A program made the position numbers and the translations under genes. Positions 42,397 through 51,929 of a DNA stretch of 64,000 nucleotides are shown here, piece after piece. The stretch comes from Halotalea alkalilenta (GTDB lineage: Bacteria > Pseudomonadota > Gammaproteobacteria > Pseudomonadales > Halomonadaceae), in assembly GCF_001648175.1 (NCBI RefSeq), contig NZ_CP015243.1, positions 1,240,001 to 1,304,000 of the forward strand. Reading direction: 5' to 3'. The notes below the pieces were generated by a model that was not told the DNA's origin, made no database searches, and saw only the letters and a program-made list of their open reading frames with translations. How positions within the stretch are numbered: position 1 is the first letter of the stretch; each line of letters begins with the position of its first letter.

Positions 42397-43908
42397 ATGC
42401 CTGCCGTTCCCGGACTCCTCGACCCTTGCCTGTTTCGCCAGCTCGCCTACCTGGATGGCAAATGGGTCTATGGCGAGGGCGCCCAGCGCGACCTGGCGGT
42501 TACCAACCCCGCGACGCTAGAGGTGCTGGGGCACGTGCCGATGCTCTCGGCATCGCAAGTGGACGCGGCGATCGCCGCCGCCGATCGCGCCTTCGCTACC
42601 TGGTGTGAGCTCGGCATCGAGCGGCGCACCGAGCTGCTCGAACGGTGGCACCGCTTGATCCTCGAGCACCGTGAGGACCTCGCCCGGTTGATCACCCTGG
42701 AGCAGGGCAAGCCGTTGAACGATGCCCGGGGCGAGATCGACTACGCCGCGAGCTTCGTCAAGTGGTTCGCCGAGGAGGGCCGGCGTGCCTACGGCGAGAC
42801 GATCCCCAGCCATATCCCCGGCGCCTCGCTCGGTACGGTCAAGGAGCCGGTCGGCGTCGCCGCTCTGATCACGCCGTGGAACTTTCCGCTGGCGATGATC
42901 ACCCGCAAGGCCGCGGCCGCGCTGGCCGCCGGCTGCACCGTAGTGGTCAAGCCCGCCAACGAGACGCCTTTCATCGCCCTCGCCCTGGCTGAGCTGGCGG
43001 AGCGCGCCGAACTGCCGTCCGGTACGTTCAACGTGGTCACGGGCGATGCCCCGATGGTGGCTGGGCGGCTGTGCAGCGACCCTCGGGTGATGGCGCTGTC
43101 GTTCACCGGCTCCACTCGGGTGGGGCGTCTGCTGCTCGCTCAGTGCGCCGACAGCGTCAAGCGGGTATCGCTGGAGCTCGGCGGCAATGCGCCATTCATC
43201 GTCTGCGCCGACATCGATCCGGATCTCGCCGCCGAGGCGGCGATCGCGGCCAAGTTCCAGACCTCAGGGCAGGACTGCCTGGCGGCCAACCGGATCTTCG
43301 TCCACCGCTCGATCTACGAGCCGTTCATCGAGCGTTTCGTCGAGCGGATGCTGAAGCTCAAGCTGGGTAATGGCTTCGATCAAGTCGAGCTCGGCCCGTT
43401 GATCCACCGCCGCGCGGTGGAGCAGGCCGAGGCGCTGGTCGAGGACGCGGTGGCGCGCGGGGCGCGGCTCTACGGCAGTGATCAGACCCGCGCGCCAGGG
43501 CCCAATTTCTTTGTCCCCGCACTGCTCGCCGACGTCACGCCTGCGATGCGGGTGTTCCGTGAGGAGAGCTTCAACCCGGTCGCGGCGGTGTGCGCCTACG
43601 ACGACGAGGAGACGCTCCTGCGCGATGCCAACGACACCGAATATGGCCTCGCCGCTTACGTCTATGGTCGTGACCTCGCTTGCGTGCGGCGGCTGGTGCG
43701 CGGTCTGCGCTTCGGCATGGTCAGCGTCAACTCGGTGAAGATGACCGGACCCCCGGTGCCGTTCGGTGGCGTCAAGCAGTCCGGGCTCGGCCGCGAGGGC
43801 GGCCGCGCGGGGCTTGAGGAGTACCTGGCGACCAAGTACGTCTGCATCAGCGATCCGCCCGGTACGTGCCAATCAGCCGCGAATCGTGATTCGACCGGAG
43901 ACCTGTGA
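42397..43908 (+). CDS. gabD: NAD(P)-dependent aldehyde dehydrogenase, succinate-semialdehyde type
   Basis: A 503-residue aldehyde dehydrogenase close to GabD. The oxyanion Asn lies in [15 protein letters not shown], the general base is Glu260 in [10 protein letters not shown], and the nucleophile is Cys294 in [11 protein letters not shown]; the 34-residue spacing is canonical. CDCLAANR-like context and [11 protein letters not shown] are typical of succinate-semialdehyde dehydrogenases. GGAGAT precedes ATG 42397. It would oxidise the semialdehyde made by the aminotransferase whose start overlaps its stop. The preceding 218 bp contain a GCCCGCG/CGCGGGC hairpin (42361-42379). Confidence 0.88.
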   Translation: MPAVPGLLDPCLFRQLAYLDGKWVYGEGAQRDLAVTNPATLEVLGHVPMLSASQVDAAIAAADRAFATWCELGIERRTELLERWHRLILEHREDLARLITLEQGKPLNDARGEIDYAASFVKWFAEEGRRAYGETIPSHIPGASLGTVKEPVGVAALITPWNFPLAMITRKAAAALAAGCTVVVKPANETPFIALALAELAERAELPSGTFNVVTGDAPMVAGRLCSDPRVMALSFTGSTRVGRLLLAQCADSVKRVSLELGGNAPFIVCADIDPDLAAEAAIAAKFQTSGQDCLAANRIFVHRSIYEPFIERFVERMLKLKLGNGFDQVELGPLIHRRAVEQAEALVEDAVARGARLYGSDQTRAPGPNFFVPALLADVTPAMRVFREESFNPVAAVCAYDDEETLLRDANDTEYGLAAYVYGRDLACVRRLVRGLRFGMVSVNSVKMTGPPVPFGGVKQSGLGREGGRAGLEEYLATKYVCISDPPGTCQSAANRDSTGDL

Positions 43909-45314
43909 TGAGAGAGAACGACTCGACCCAATCGTTGATCGAGCGCGACCGCGCCTTCGTCTTCCATGCCTCCACCCACCTGCGCGACTACGCCCAGGGC
44001 AGGGCGCCAGGGAGGGTGATCAGCGGCGGTCGGGGCATTCGCCTGCGCGACCGCGACGGCCATGAGCTGATCGATGGCTTCGCCGGGCTCTACTGCGTCA
44101 ACGTAGGCTATGGGCGTGAGGAGATCATCGAGGCGATCGCCGCCCAGGGGCGCCAGCTCGCCTACTACCACACTTATGTCGGCCACACCAACGAGCCGCT
44201 GGTCGAGCTCTCCGAGAAGGTACTCGGCCTCGCCGGGCAGGGGATGTCGAAGATCTACTACGGGCTCTCCGGCAGCGACGCCAATGAGACCCAGATCAAG
44301 CTGGTGCGCTACTACGCCAACGTGCTCGGCACCGACAAGAAGAAGATCATTTCGCGCACGCGCGGCTACCACGGCTCGACCATCGCCGCCGGTTCGCTGA
44401 CCGGCTTGCCGAGCTTCCATGACCACTTCGACCTGCCGATCGCGGGCATTCTCCACACCGACGCACCTTACTACTATCGCCGCGACCGCGGTGAGCAGAG
44501 CGAGCGGGAGTTCTCGCGCCAGTGCGCCGAGAGCCTCGAAGCCCTGATCCTGCGCGAAGGGCCGGGCACGGTCGGGGCATTCATCGCTGAGCCGGTGCTC
44601 GGCACCGGCGGCATCGTGCCGCCGCCGCAGGGCTATTGGGAGGAGATCCGCGCGGTGCTGGACCGCTACCAAGTGCTTTTGATCGCCGATGAAGTGGTGT
44701 GCGGCTTCGGCCGGCTCGGTGTCGACTTCGGCTCCCAGTACTACGCGATGAAACCCGACCTGATCACCGTCGCCAAAGGGCTCACCAGCGCCTACCTGCC
44801 GCTTTCCGGAGTAATGGTCGGCGAGCGGGTCTGGAAGGTGCTGGAGCAGGGCACCGGTGAGTTCGGCCCGATCGGGCACGGCTACACCTATTCGGGGCAC
44901 CCGCTCGGCGCCGTCGCCGCGCTGGCGAATCTGGAGATCATCCAGCGCGAGGGGCTGACCGCCAACGCTGCCCGGGTCGGTGCCCATCTCCAGGCCCGGC
45001 TGGCCGGGCGTTTCGGCGGGCATCCGCTGGTCGGCGACGTACGCGGCATCGGCCTTCTGGCCGCGCTCGAATTCTCGCCGCGACCGCGCGAGCGCAGGCA
45101 GTTCGATCCCGCGCTCAGGATCGGCGCACGGGTCGGCGCCGCAGCGCTCGAGCAGGGATTGATCGCCCGAGCGATGCCGCATGGTGACATCCTTGGTTTC
45201 GCTCCTCCTTTGATCATCACCGCGGAGGAGGTCGACGACCTGGTCGAGCGGGCAGGGCGCGCGGTTGACCGGGTGCGGGATGAATTGATCAGAGAAGGCG
45301 TGGTCTTGGACTAA
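43908..45314 (+). CDS. Class III omega-aminotransferase (SpuC-like)
   Basis: A 468-residue PLP enzyme. The catalytic Lys is predicted at Lys290 in ITVAKGLTSAYLPLSG, with the PLP-contacting Asp in LLIADEVVCGFGRLG. FAGLYCVNVGYGREEI, YYGLSGSDANETQIKLVR and HGYTYSGHPLGAVAAL closely resemble polyamine:pyruvate aminotransferases such as SpuC rather than GabT. The likely amino donor is putrescine, GABA, beta-alanine or another omega-amine, with pyruvate as acceptor. The ATG overlaps the preceding TGA. Confidence 0.88.
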   Translation: MRENDSTQSLIERDRAFVFHASTHLRDYAQGRAPGRVISGGRGIRLRDRDGHELIDGFAGLYCVNVGYGREEIIEAIAAQGRQLAYYHTYVGHTNEPLVELSEKVLGLAGQGMSKIYYGLSGSDANETQIKLVRYYANVLGTDKKKIISRTRGYHGSTIAAGSLTGLPSFHDHFDLPIAGILHTDAPYYYRRDRGEQSEREFSRQCAESLEALILREGPGTVGAFIAEPVLGTGGIVPPPQGYWEEIRAVLDRYQVLLIADEVVCGFGRLGVDFGSQYYAMKPDLITVAKGLTSAYLPLSGVMVGERVWKVLEQGTGEFGPIGHGYTYSGHPLGAVAALANLEIIQREGLTANAARVGAHLQARLAGRFGGHPLVGDVRGIGLLAALEFSPRPRERRQFDPALRIGARVGAAALEQGLIARAMPHGDILGFAPPLIITAEEVDDLVERAGRAVDRVRDELIREGVVLD

Positions 45315-45419
45315 AGTCGTGCGACGTTAAGTCCGCTCGTAGCGAACGGTGATGCGTGCTATCGATAAGCCAGAAGGGTGACGCGGTGTCACCCGCTCCA
45401 CCCCTGTTGGGAGGCGACG

Positions 45420-45890
45420 ATGAAAAAGCTCGACACCCTGCTGTTCGCGACCGATTTCTCCACCGGTGCGGCCCACGCCACCGAGATCGCCAATACGCTT
45501 GCCCGTCTCACCGGAGCCAAGCTCCATGTCGTGCACGTGCTCACTTTGCTCGAGACCTCGGTCTATTGGCAGACGCCGATGATCGCCGCCGGGGTCGACC
45601 AGCGTCGGCTCGACGAGGAGCTGCGCACCCAGGCGGAACACGAACTGGGGAGATTCGTCGAACGCTACTTCGAGGATCCCGCGTTCGGTGACCCGCTCGA
45701 GATCGAGCGCAAGGTAGTGGAGGCCAGGGTGCCGTTCGAGGCGATCATCGCCGAGGCCGAGCGGATAGGCGCCGATATGATCGTGATGGGGACCCACGGG
45801 CGCAGCGGCGTACTGCGTGCCCTCGCGGGCTCGACCGCTGAGCGGGTGGTGCGCCATTCGCCGGTGCCGGTGCTCACCTCTCGGGGTTGA
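45420..45890 (+). CDS. Universal stress protein (UspA family)
   Basis: A 156-residue single-domain Usp. It begins KKLDTLLFATDFSTGAAHATEIA and ends with the ATP-binding signature GTHGRSGVLRALAGSTAERVVRHSPVPVL, so it is of the nucleotide-binding class. GGGAGG lies upstream of the ATG. A 7-bp stem (GGGTGAC/GTCACCC, 45375-45393) lies in the leader. Such proteins are usually induced in starvation or stress; nothing here fixes the signal. Confidence 0.92.
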   Translation: MKKLDTLLFATDFSTGAAHATEIANTLARLTGAKLHVVHVLTLLETSVYWQTPMIAAGVDQRRLDEELRTQAEHELGRFVERYFEDPAFGDPLEIERKVVEARVPFEAIIAEAERIGADMIVMGTHGRSGVLRALAGSTAERVVRHSPVPVLTSRG

Positions 45891-46246
45891 GGCGTGCGAT
45901 CGACCTGAGGGTGCAGGTGAAGCTGAGCTTTGGGTCATTGCGGGCGGAGAATCGACCGTCGCCGGGAGTCGCCTCCGGGGGCGGTCGAGTGCCTCTTCGG
46001 CTCCCGCCTCGGCGTGCCGATGCGCAGGACGCATCGATTCGAGCCGATTCGCTCGATCGATGCAACGATGTCGCCACCGTTACGCGGCTTTTCCTTGCTC
46101 TCTTCGAGGCTAGGATGAGGACTCGTTCTTATCCTGGCGGCATCGGCCTGAACTTCGGCCGCATCTTCGTTCGTGACCAGGGGCCAGGGCGTGCCGCCGC
46201 TCGTTGATCGGTTTGACGATCGAGTTTTCTCGAAGGGAGCAACGCC
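45891..46246. other. Intergenic region after the usp gene
   Basis: Nothing gene-like is convincing in these 356 bp. One hairpin (GATGCG / CGCATC, 46019-46035) without a T-run is present and could mark the 3' end of the usp transcript. Confidence 0.4.
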
Positions 46247-46858
46247 ATGAAAGTCGCAGTGATCGGTATCAGCGGTAACGCGGGATCGAGGCTCGCCACC
46301 GAGCTCCTCGCCAGAGGGCACCAAGTCACCGGGATAGCGCGCTCTCCCCAGTCGTCGCCATCGCATCAATGGCTCACTCTGGTGCGTGGCGACGCCAACG
46401 ATGCCGAAGGGCTTGCGGCGCTGCTCGCGGGTCACGATGCGGTGATCCACGCGGCGCGCTTCTCCTCGGTGGACCCCGATGCGGTGATTGCCGCTGTCGA
46501 GCGTGCCGAGGTGCCGCGGCTTTTGCTGGTGGGCGGGGCGGCGACGCTGCTCGATGGGCAGGACAGGCGATTGCTGGATGACCCGGACTTCCCCGCTGCC
46601 TATCGTGACGAGGCGCAGGGCGGCGCGCGCTTCCTCGCCCGGTTGCAGCAGACCAGCGGGCTCGATTGGACCTTCCTTTCGCCCTCGGCGGAGCTGGTGA
46701 TCGGCGAGCGGACCGAGCACTTCCGGCTAGGGGAAGACCATCTGCTGGTCGATGAGCAAGGGCGCAGTTGGGTCAGCTATGAAGATCTCGCCGTCGCCCT
46801 GGTCGATGAGCTCGAACGGCCGGCGCATTCGCGGCGCCGCTTCACCGTTGGCTACTAG
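46247..46858 (+). CDS. NAD(P)-binding epimerase-like protein (atypical SDR, YwnB-like)
   Basis: A 203-residue Rossmann protein. The N-terminal VAVIGISGNAGSRLATELLARGHQVTGIAR motif is the GxxGxxG of atypical short-chain dehydrogenases (NAD(P)H-binding/NmrA group); there is no YxxxK catalytic pair. The GGAATLLDGQ and DWTFLSPSAEL segments match the small YwnB/YesF-like group. AAGGGAGC precedes the ATG. It may be a redox sensor or a flavin/quinone reductase; the substrate is unknown. Confidence 0.8.
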   Translation: MKVAVIGISGNAGSRLATELLARGHQVTGIARSPQSSPSHQWLTLVRGDANDAEGLAALLAGHDAVIHAARFSSVDPDAVIAAVERAEVPRLLLVGGAATLLDGQDRRLLDDPDFPAAYRDEAQGGARFLARLQQTSGLDWTFLSPSAELVIGERTEHFRLGEDHLLVDEQGRSWVSYEDLAVALVDELERPAHSRRRFTVGY

Positions 46859-46933
46859 CTTCTCCTGCACTTTCCCCCTCTCCAACCGAAAGCGGCGGCC
46901 ACCGGCCGCCGCTTCAGGTTCATACGAGCGGGT

Positions 46934-47697
46934 TCAAAGGCCGTAGACCAGCGAGACCGTGGTGGTGGTATCGGTCTTGTGGTCGGTGCCCTCGGGGGGG
47001 AGTCGTTATGTTCGACGCTGTAGGCGACGCGCAGGGTGAAGTTGGCATTCATCGAGACGCTGAGCGCCGATTCCGCGGTGGTAGTGGTGTTGTTGCCGGC
47101 GATCTCGGTCGCGACGCCCTGGGTGAAGCGCGCGGTATCGGAGAACTGATAGCCGTAGTTGATCGCACCATAGCCGATCATCCGGGTTTCGGTGCCATCT
47201 TCCTTGAGATCATCGTGGCGAAGCCCCGGGCCGAACTCATAGGAGAAAGAGTGCGGCGGGCCGATGAGCACTTGCCGGCCATAGCCACCGGCCAGGGTGT
47301 AGCGGTTCTGGTAGCCTGCGAAGCGATTGCTCTGCCAGCTCAGCTGGCTGAACAAGTAGTTCTGCGCCGACAGGTTATAGCGGCTGCGGCCGCCCAGCGC
47401 ATAGCGCTCCGCGGTGGTTTCGTCGCCGGAGGAGGCGCTGTTGGCCGAGGCCCAGAGGCTGTAGGACCAGGGTTCGCTGAACCAGGTCATGGTGGTAGCG
47501 GCGTTGAGGCTGGAGGAGTCGCTATTGCCGGTGTGTCCGGTATAGCCCAGCTCCACTTTGCCGATGAAGGGCTGCTCGGCGGAGGCCGGATCGTCGAGCA
47601 CGTCGAAGTCGGCGATGTCGGCCAGTGCCGGAGCGCTGGCCGCCGCGAAGACGGCGCCGAATAGCAGTGGGACGGTGCGAAATAGATGGGGGCTCAC
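46934..47697 (-). pseudogene. DUF481 outer-membrane protein with a C-terminal frameshift (copy 2)
   Basis: A paralogue of the barrel gene at 3118-3969 (shared GGYGRQ, FGPGLRHDDL, TAERYALGGRSRYNL). A GTG at 47697 with AAGGA about 8 nt upstream starts a normal signal peptide cleaved after APALA. At 46994-47000 (seven G on the plus strand, seven C in the coding sense) the frame is lost: one extra C would restore a C-terminus reading TDTTTTVSLVYGL, matching the intact copy. As read, translation runs into an unrelated tail to 46855 and loses the last strand. This could be a genuine mutation, phase variation or a homopolymer sequencing error. Confidence 0.8.
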
Positions 47698-47918
47698 TTG
47701 AGAGTCCTTCGATGATGATGGTTGTAACAGCTGCAACGGTATGTGGTTCGCGCTTAAGGCTCAAGTGCAAGGTGGCTGCAAGCGTACTATCGGTTGGCGG
47801 TTCGAGCGTCGCCGATGCATGAATTGCGCTGGCCGTGGGACGCCTGGAGCGCCTAGAGTGGTGGAGCGCCGCATCGCAGGCGTCGAGATGAACGAACCGC
47901 TCTCCGCCGAGGCTCTTC

Positions 47919-49601
47919 ATGTTGCAGCCCGTTTCACCCCAGAACGATCTCCCTCTCGAATCCCAGCGGGCCGAACCCGAGCAGAGCAAGCGCGACGAGG
48001 GCGCATTGGCGCCGCTTCGAGTACCTGCCTACCGAGCGATCTGGATCGCTTATCTGTTCGCCAACCTCGGTGTCTGGGCCCAGTCGGTGGCCGCCGCCTG
48101 GGTAGTCACCTCGGCGCAGGCAAGCCCGCTGATGGTGGCGATGATACAGGTTGCCGCCTCCCTGCCGCTGGTGATTCTTTCGATCGTCTCCGGGGTGGTC
48201 GCCGACAACTACGACCGTCGGCGGATCATGCTGGTGGGCCTGGGCTTCGAGATCAGCGGCGGGGTGTTCGTCACCGCTTGTGCGTTCCTCGGCTATCTCG
48301 ACCCGATCCTTCTGATCATGTCGATCCTTTGGATCTCGCTGGGCGCGGCGATCACCATCCCGGCCTGGCAGGCGGCGGTCAACGAGCAGGTACCCAAGCG
48401 GATGGTCGGCAGCGCCGTGCTGCTCAACAGCGTCAACTACAACGTCGCCCGCGCGCTGGGGCCGGCGCTCGGGGGCTTGCTGCTCAGCCTGGTCGGTCCC
48501 GCCTGGGTGTTTTTGTTCAACTGCTTCTGCTACGTCACCCTGATCTGGGCGATCTGGCGCTGGCGGCGCGCGCTGCCCGAGCGGCGGCTGCCGCCCGAGC
48601 GGCTCTACGAGGGCGTGGTCGCGGCGCTGCACTTCACCCAGTACTCGAGCGTCACACGACTGGTGATGGCGCGCTCGTTCGCCTTCGGTCTCTCGGCCAG
48701 TTCGGTCTGGGCACTGCTGCCGCTGGTCGCCCACCAGAATCCGCGCGGCAGCGCCTCGCTCTATGGGTTGATGCTGGGCGCGCTGGGGCTCGGCGCGATC
48801 TTCGGCAGCACCCAGGTAGGCCGGGTGCGACAGCTGCTCGGCAGCAGTCGCTTGATCAGTGCAGCAGCGGCGACGCTTGCGCTGATGCTGGTACTGATCG
48901 GCGTGTCCGACACGCTCTGGCTGCTATTCCCCGCCCTGGTAGTGATCGGCAGCTGTTGGATCGCGGCGCTTGCAACCTACAACACCTCGGTGCAGCTGCT
49001 GGTGCCGGACTGGGTCAAGGCTCGGGCGCTGGCGCTCTACCAGACCGCGCTCTACAGCGGGCTGGCGCTGGGGTCGTTTCTCTGGGGGCACCTCGCCGAG
49101 ACGATGGGAGTGCATGGCGCACTGCTCGCCGCTGGCATCCTGCTGCTGCTCTCGGCGGCGATCTTCCTGCCCTCGCGCCTGCCCGAGCTCGATTCACGGG
49201 GAACCGCGCAGGTGCCCCTGCCGAGAATGGCGGGACCCAGCTTCACCTTCGACCCTCAGCGGGGGTCGGTGCAGGTATCGATCGAATATCGCATCCCCGC
49301 GGAGCGCACGCGGGATTTCGTGCGCGCCGCCCGGGCGCTGCGCAAGCTCAGGATGCGCAACGGCGCGGAGCGCTGGTCGCTCTATCGCGACGTCGAGGAG
49401 CATGAGCTGTGGCAGGAGGTGTTTCTGGTGCGCAACTGGCTGCAGCACTTGAGGATGCTCGATCGCATGACGATCAGCGACAAGGTGGTCATCGATGCGG
49501 TGATGACCCTGCATGCGGGAGAGGCGCCGCCGAGAGTTCGCCACGGCGTGAGCTACCGCTCCGCGCCTCGATCAAGCGCGGGAGAAGCACAAGTGGCGTA
49601 G
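47919..49601 (+). CDS. MFS transporter of the EntS/TMS-effector type with C-terminal extension
   Basis: A 560-residue major facilitator with 10-12 hydrophobic segments. The first cytoplasmic loop has VVADNYDRRRIML, the MFS A-motif position, and SVNYNVARALGPALGGLLLSLVG resembles the transmembrane secretion effector (PF05977) group that includes the enterobactin exporter EntS. After the last helix a soluble domain (about 445-545) with SVQVSIEYRIPAERTRDFVRA resembles the ferredoxin-like ABM domain often fused to these transporters. The substrate is unknown; no siderophore gene is nearby. Confidence 0.85.
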   Translation: MLQPVSPQNDLPLESQRAEPEQSKRDEGALAPLRVPAYRAIWIAYLFANLGVWAQSVAAAWVVTSAQASPLMVAMIQVAASLPLVILSIVSGVVADNYDRRRIMLVGLGFEISGGVFVTACAFLGYLDPILLIMSILWISLGAAITIPAWQAAVNEQVPKRMVGSAVLLNSVNYNVARALGPALGGLLLSLVGPAWVFLFNCFCYVTLIWAIWRWRRALPERRLPPERLYEGVVAALHFTQYSSVTRLVMARSFAFGLSASSVWALLPLVAHQNPRGSASLYGLMLGALGLGAIFGSTQVGRVRQLLGSSRLISAAAATLALMLVLIGVSDTLWLLFPALVVIGSCWIAALATYNTSVQLLVPDWVKARALALYQTALYSGLALGSFLWGHLAETMGVHGALLAAGILLLLSAAIFLPSRLPELDSRGTAQVPLPRMAGPSFTFDPQRGSVQVSIEYRIPAERTRDFVRAARALRKLRMRNGAERWSLYRDVEEHELWQEVFLVRNWLQHLRMLDRMTISDKVVIDAVMTLHAGEAPPRVRHGVSYRSAPRSSAGEAQVA

Positions 49602-49716
49602 GCAGAGGAGCGTCCCGCGGTGGAGGAGAAGCGCGCGTAGCGCCGCCGGACGTCGATTGGGCGAGGCGGCGATGCGCCGCCCCGCGAGCGACAATGGCTT
49701 CGGTCTGAGGCGATGA

Positions 49717-50373
49717 TCAGATGAATTCGTCGTCGTTGAAGTCGTCGAAGCCACCGCCATCATCGTAGCCTGCGTCCTGCATGCCGTCGTCGTAGCCCTG
49801 ATCGGCACCCTGGTCAAAGCTTGCATCCTGCGCCGCGGTATCGAGGTTGCTGGCGCCTTCGTTGACGATCTCTTCGCCGCTGTGGCCGCTGAACATGTTC
49901 ATCAGCATGTTGCCCAGCACCACACCGCCGGCCACCCCGGCCGCGGTCTGTAGCGCGCCGGAGAGGAAGCTCCTGCCGCCACCCTGGGGCTGTGGCTGGG
50001 CGTTGTTGGCGCCCCAGCCCGGCTGCGGCTGTGCGCTGCCGCGCTGCGCCCTTGGGCTCGGCGCAGCCTGCGCTGCGTTGCGCTGGGGGGCTGCGCCGCC
50101 GAACAGGCCAGCGAGAAAGCCACCGCTGGAACGTTCGCTCTTGGCTTGTTCGAGCGATTTCTCCAGCGTCTCGACGCGCTCGTTGAGGCGCTCGAGCGCG
50201 GACTCCTGGATGATGATCGTCTGCGCCATGTAGTAGGGCGCCGCCGGCTGGGCGTCGAGGCGCTCCTTGATCAGCCGCGCGGCTTCGGCGTCACGTTCGC
50301 CGGTCTGCTGTTCGGCCTGCTTGATGCGGTCGAAGAGACCGTTGATCAGGCGTTGCTCGTCCGCTGAAGACAT
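49717..50373 (-). CDS. DUF2076-family protein
   Basis: A 218-residue protein of the DUF2076 family. An N-terminal helical region (EQRLINGLFDRIKQAE) leads to a coiled coil (about 50-80), a proline/glutamine/alanine-rich low-complexity middle, a glycine-rich helix (SFLSGALQTAAGVAGGVVLGNML) and a strongly acidic Asp/Gly tail ending FNDDEFI. The molecular function is not known; the tail could bind metal or cationic partners. It is convergent with the MFS gene. Confidence 0.85.
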   Translation of the reverse strand: MSSADEQRLINGLFDRIKQAEQQTGERDAEAARLIKERLDAQPAAPYYMAQTIIIQESALERLNERVETLEKSLEQAKSERSSGGFLAGLFGGAAPQRNAAQAAPSPRAQRGSAQPQPGWGANNAQPQPQGGGRSFLSGALQTAAGVAGGVVLGNMLMNMFSGHSGEEIVNEGASNLDTAAQDASFDQGADQGYDDGMQDAGYDDGGGFDDFNDDEFI

Positions 50374-50535
50374 GGGTCGCTACCTCGAAATGTGCTGGAC
50401 TCGAAATGCATTGAGTAGTGCCGGGTCGCCGACGACTCGGCCGTCTTCATACCCTCGCCGCGCGTCGGTCGAACGCGCGGCGCGGCAGTGTATGTCGACA
50501 CCATGCTTGGATCGCGCACTGCCCCTTGGGGTTCC

Positions 50536-51222
50536 CTAAGCGCTCGCCGCGCTTCGTTCGGCGATGATTTTCTCCACCATCGATGGCAGCTGCGCCATCG
50601 CTCGAATCTCATGGGCTTCCTCGGGGGTGCGCTCGCGCTCGCTGAAGCGATTGAGATGGATCACCTGCATGCCTGCGTCGATGCCCGACTTGAGGCCTAC
50701 GGCCGCGTCATCGATCACGATGCAGCGCTCCGGCGGGGTATCGAGCGCTTTTGCCGCGTAGAGATAGAGCCCAGGGTCCGGCTTCCAGATCCCGACCTCG
50801 TAGGCGGAATAGAGATGATCGCCGAACTGCGCTGCCAGACCGCTCAGCGACATGGAGAGCTTGATCTTGCGCAGCGGCCCGTTGGAGGCGACACAGCGCG
50901 GATGGGCGCTGAGCGCCTCGAGCGCCTCGGCGACGCCGTCGATGGGCTCGAGCTCCTGCTTCATCCGCTCCTCGAGGCTCGCGCGCATCTGCTGCTCCAG
51001 CTCCTTGCGCCGTTCCATGTCATCGACCTTGCGTCCGTGGCGCGTCTCCAGGTCGGCGAGGATGAACGGAAAGGCCACGCCGCGGTAGTCGAGCATGTAG
51101 TCCTGCGGCTCGAAGGGTAGCCCTAGGCTCGTGAAAGTCACCGCCAGCTCTCTGGCCAGCAGCGGCTCGCTGTCGACCAGGGTGCCGTCGCAATCGAAGA
51201 TCAGGCTCCAGCGCTCGCTCAT
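50536..51222 (-). CDS. HAD-superfamily phosphatase (YieH-like)
   Basis: A 228-residue class IA HAD hydrolase. Motif I is DCDGTLVDSEPLL with the nucleophile and acid Asp, motif II the serine in CVASNGP, the Lys in WKPDPGLY and the acidic pair in CIVIDDAAVGL. A helical cap lies at about 20-85. The closest character is YieH, a phosphatase for 6-phosphogluconate and purines; phosphoglycolate or sugar phosphates are alternatives. GGAG lies before ATG 51222. Confidence 0.85.
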   Translation of the reverse strand: MSERWSLIFDCDGTLVDSEPLLARELAVTFTSLGLPFEPQDYMLDYRGVAFPFILADLETRHGRKVDDMERRKELEQQMRASLEERMKQELEPIDGVAEALEALSAHPRCVASNGPLRKIKLSMSLSGLAAQFGDHLYSAYEVGIWKPDPGLYLYAAKALDTPPERCIVIDDAAVGLKSGIDAGMQVIHLNRFSERERTPEEAHEIRAMAQLPSMVEKIIAERSAASA

Positions 51223-51326
51223 CGGAGGCTCCAGTTCGGTGTGGAGGGGAGAAAAGAATTCGCCCGAGGCTGAATGCGCTCGGGCGGCCTGGCACGGGCG
51301 CGGCCCGTATGGACGAGACGCAGCGC

Positions 51327-51785
51327 TCAGTTGGAGATCGTTACCATATCGCCCTTCAGCGCCACGCCCGCGACCACGTTGCCGGCATGGCACTCGTAGT
51401 TTTCGTTGTCGACGTTCTCGCGCTGGTTGTAGTAGCTGGCGATGTTGACCACGGCATTGGCGCCGACCGCCCGGGCGCGCTCCTGCAGGTTGATCAGCGC
51501 CGACAGCGCGACCCAGCGGCAGGCGCCCTCGTCGGACTTGAACACTGAATTGGTCTTGCGATCAATGTAGTAACCGCCGCGGCGGGTGATGATCTCGGGG
51601 TGTAGCTGGTTGCCGAAGTAGAGCCGGATCGACGGATCGAGCCTGGACTGCGCCTCGGGCAGCGCGAGGACGTCGCGAAAGGGCAGCATGTAGAAGGTAT
51701 CGCGGGCCTGGGCCGCCTGGGCCACGAGGACGCCGAGCGTGATCAGCACTGCGGTCGACAAAGTCTTGAACAGCGACAACGACAT
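51327..51785 (-). CDS. Secreted small protein (heavy-metal-binding/YbjQ-like pattern)
   Basis: A 152-residue exported protein. The signal peptide (LSTAVLITLGVLVAQAAQA) is followed by RDTFYMLPFRDVLALPEAQ. The C-terminal part (LQERARAVGANAVVNIASYYNQ... ECHAGNVVAGVALKGDMV) has the alternating helix/strand look of small trivalent proteins sometimes labelled, probably wrongly, as excinuclease ATPase subunits. GAGGAGGAA precedes the ATG. A periplasmic location is likely; the function is unknown. Confidence 0.8.
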   Translation of the reverse strand: MSLSLFKTLSTAVLITLGVLVAQAAQARDTFYMLPFRDVLALPEAQSRLDPSIRLYFGNQLHPEIITRRGGYYIDRKTNSVFKSDEGACRWVALSALINLQERARAVGANAVVNIASYYNQRENVDNENYECHAGNVVAGVALKGDMVTISN

Positions 51786-51929
51786 GGTACGGTTCCTCCT
51801 CGAATTCGGGTGCGGCGCACGGATGCCATGACCACCTGGACGTCCCGTTACCGCCGGCAAAGACTACCCGTAGAGGCCATCGCGAGCAAAGCCCCGAAGA
51901 TGAAAATCCGTTTCACTGCGACCGTGGGT

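Noticed and set aside
45887..46207. A 106-codon frame after the usp gene
   Set aside because: The translation has no domain-like pattern and the frame overlaps the usp stop without a ribosome-binding site.
47741..49405. A 554-codon open frame overlapping the MFS gene in another phase
   Set aside because: Its translation is rich in Arg, Gly and Ala with no motifs, while the 47919-49601 frame is a clear transporter.
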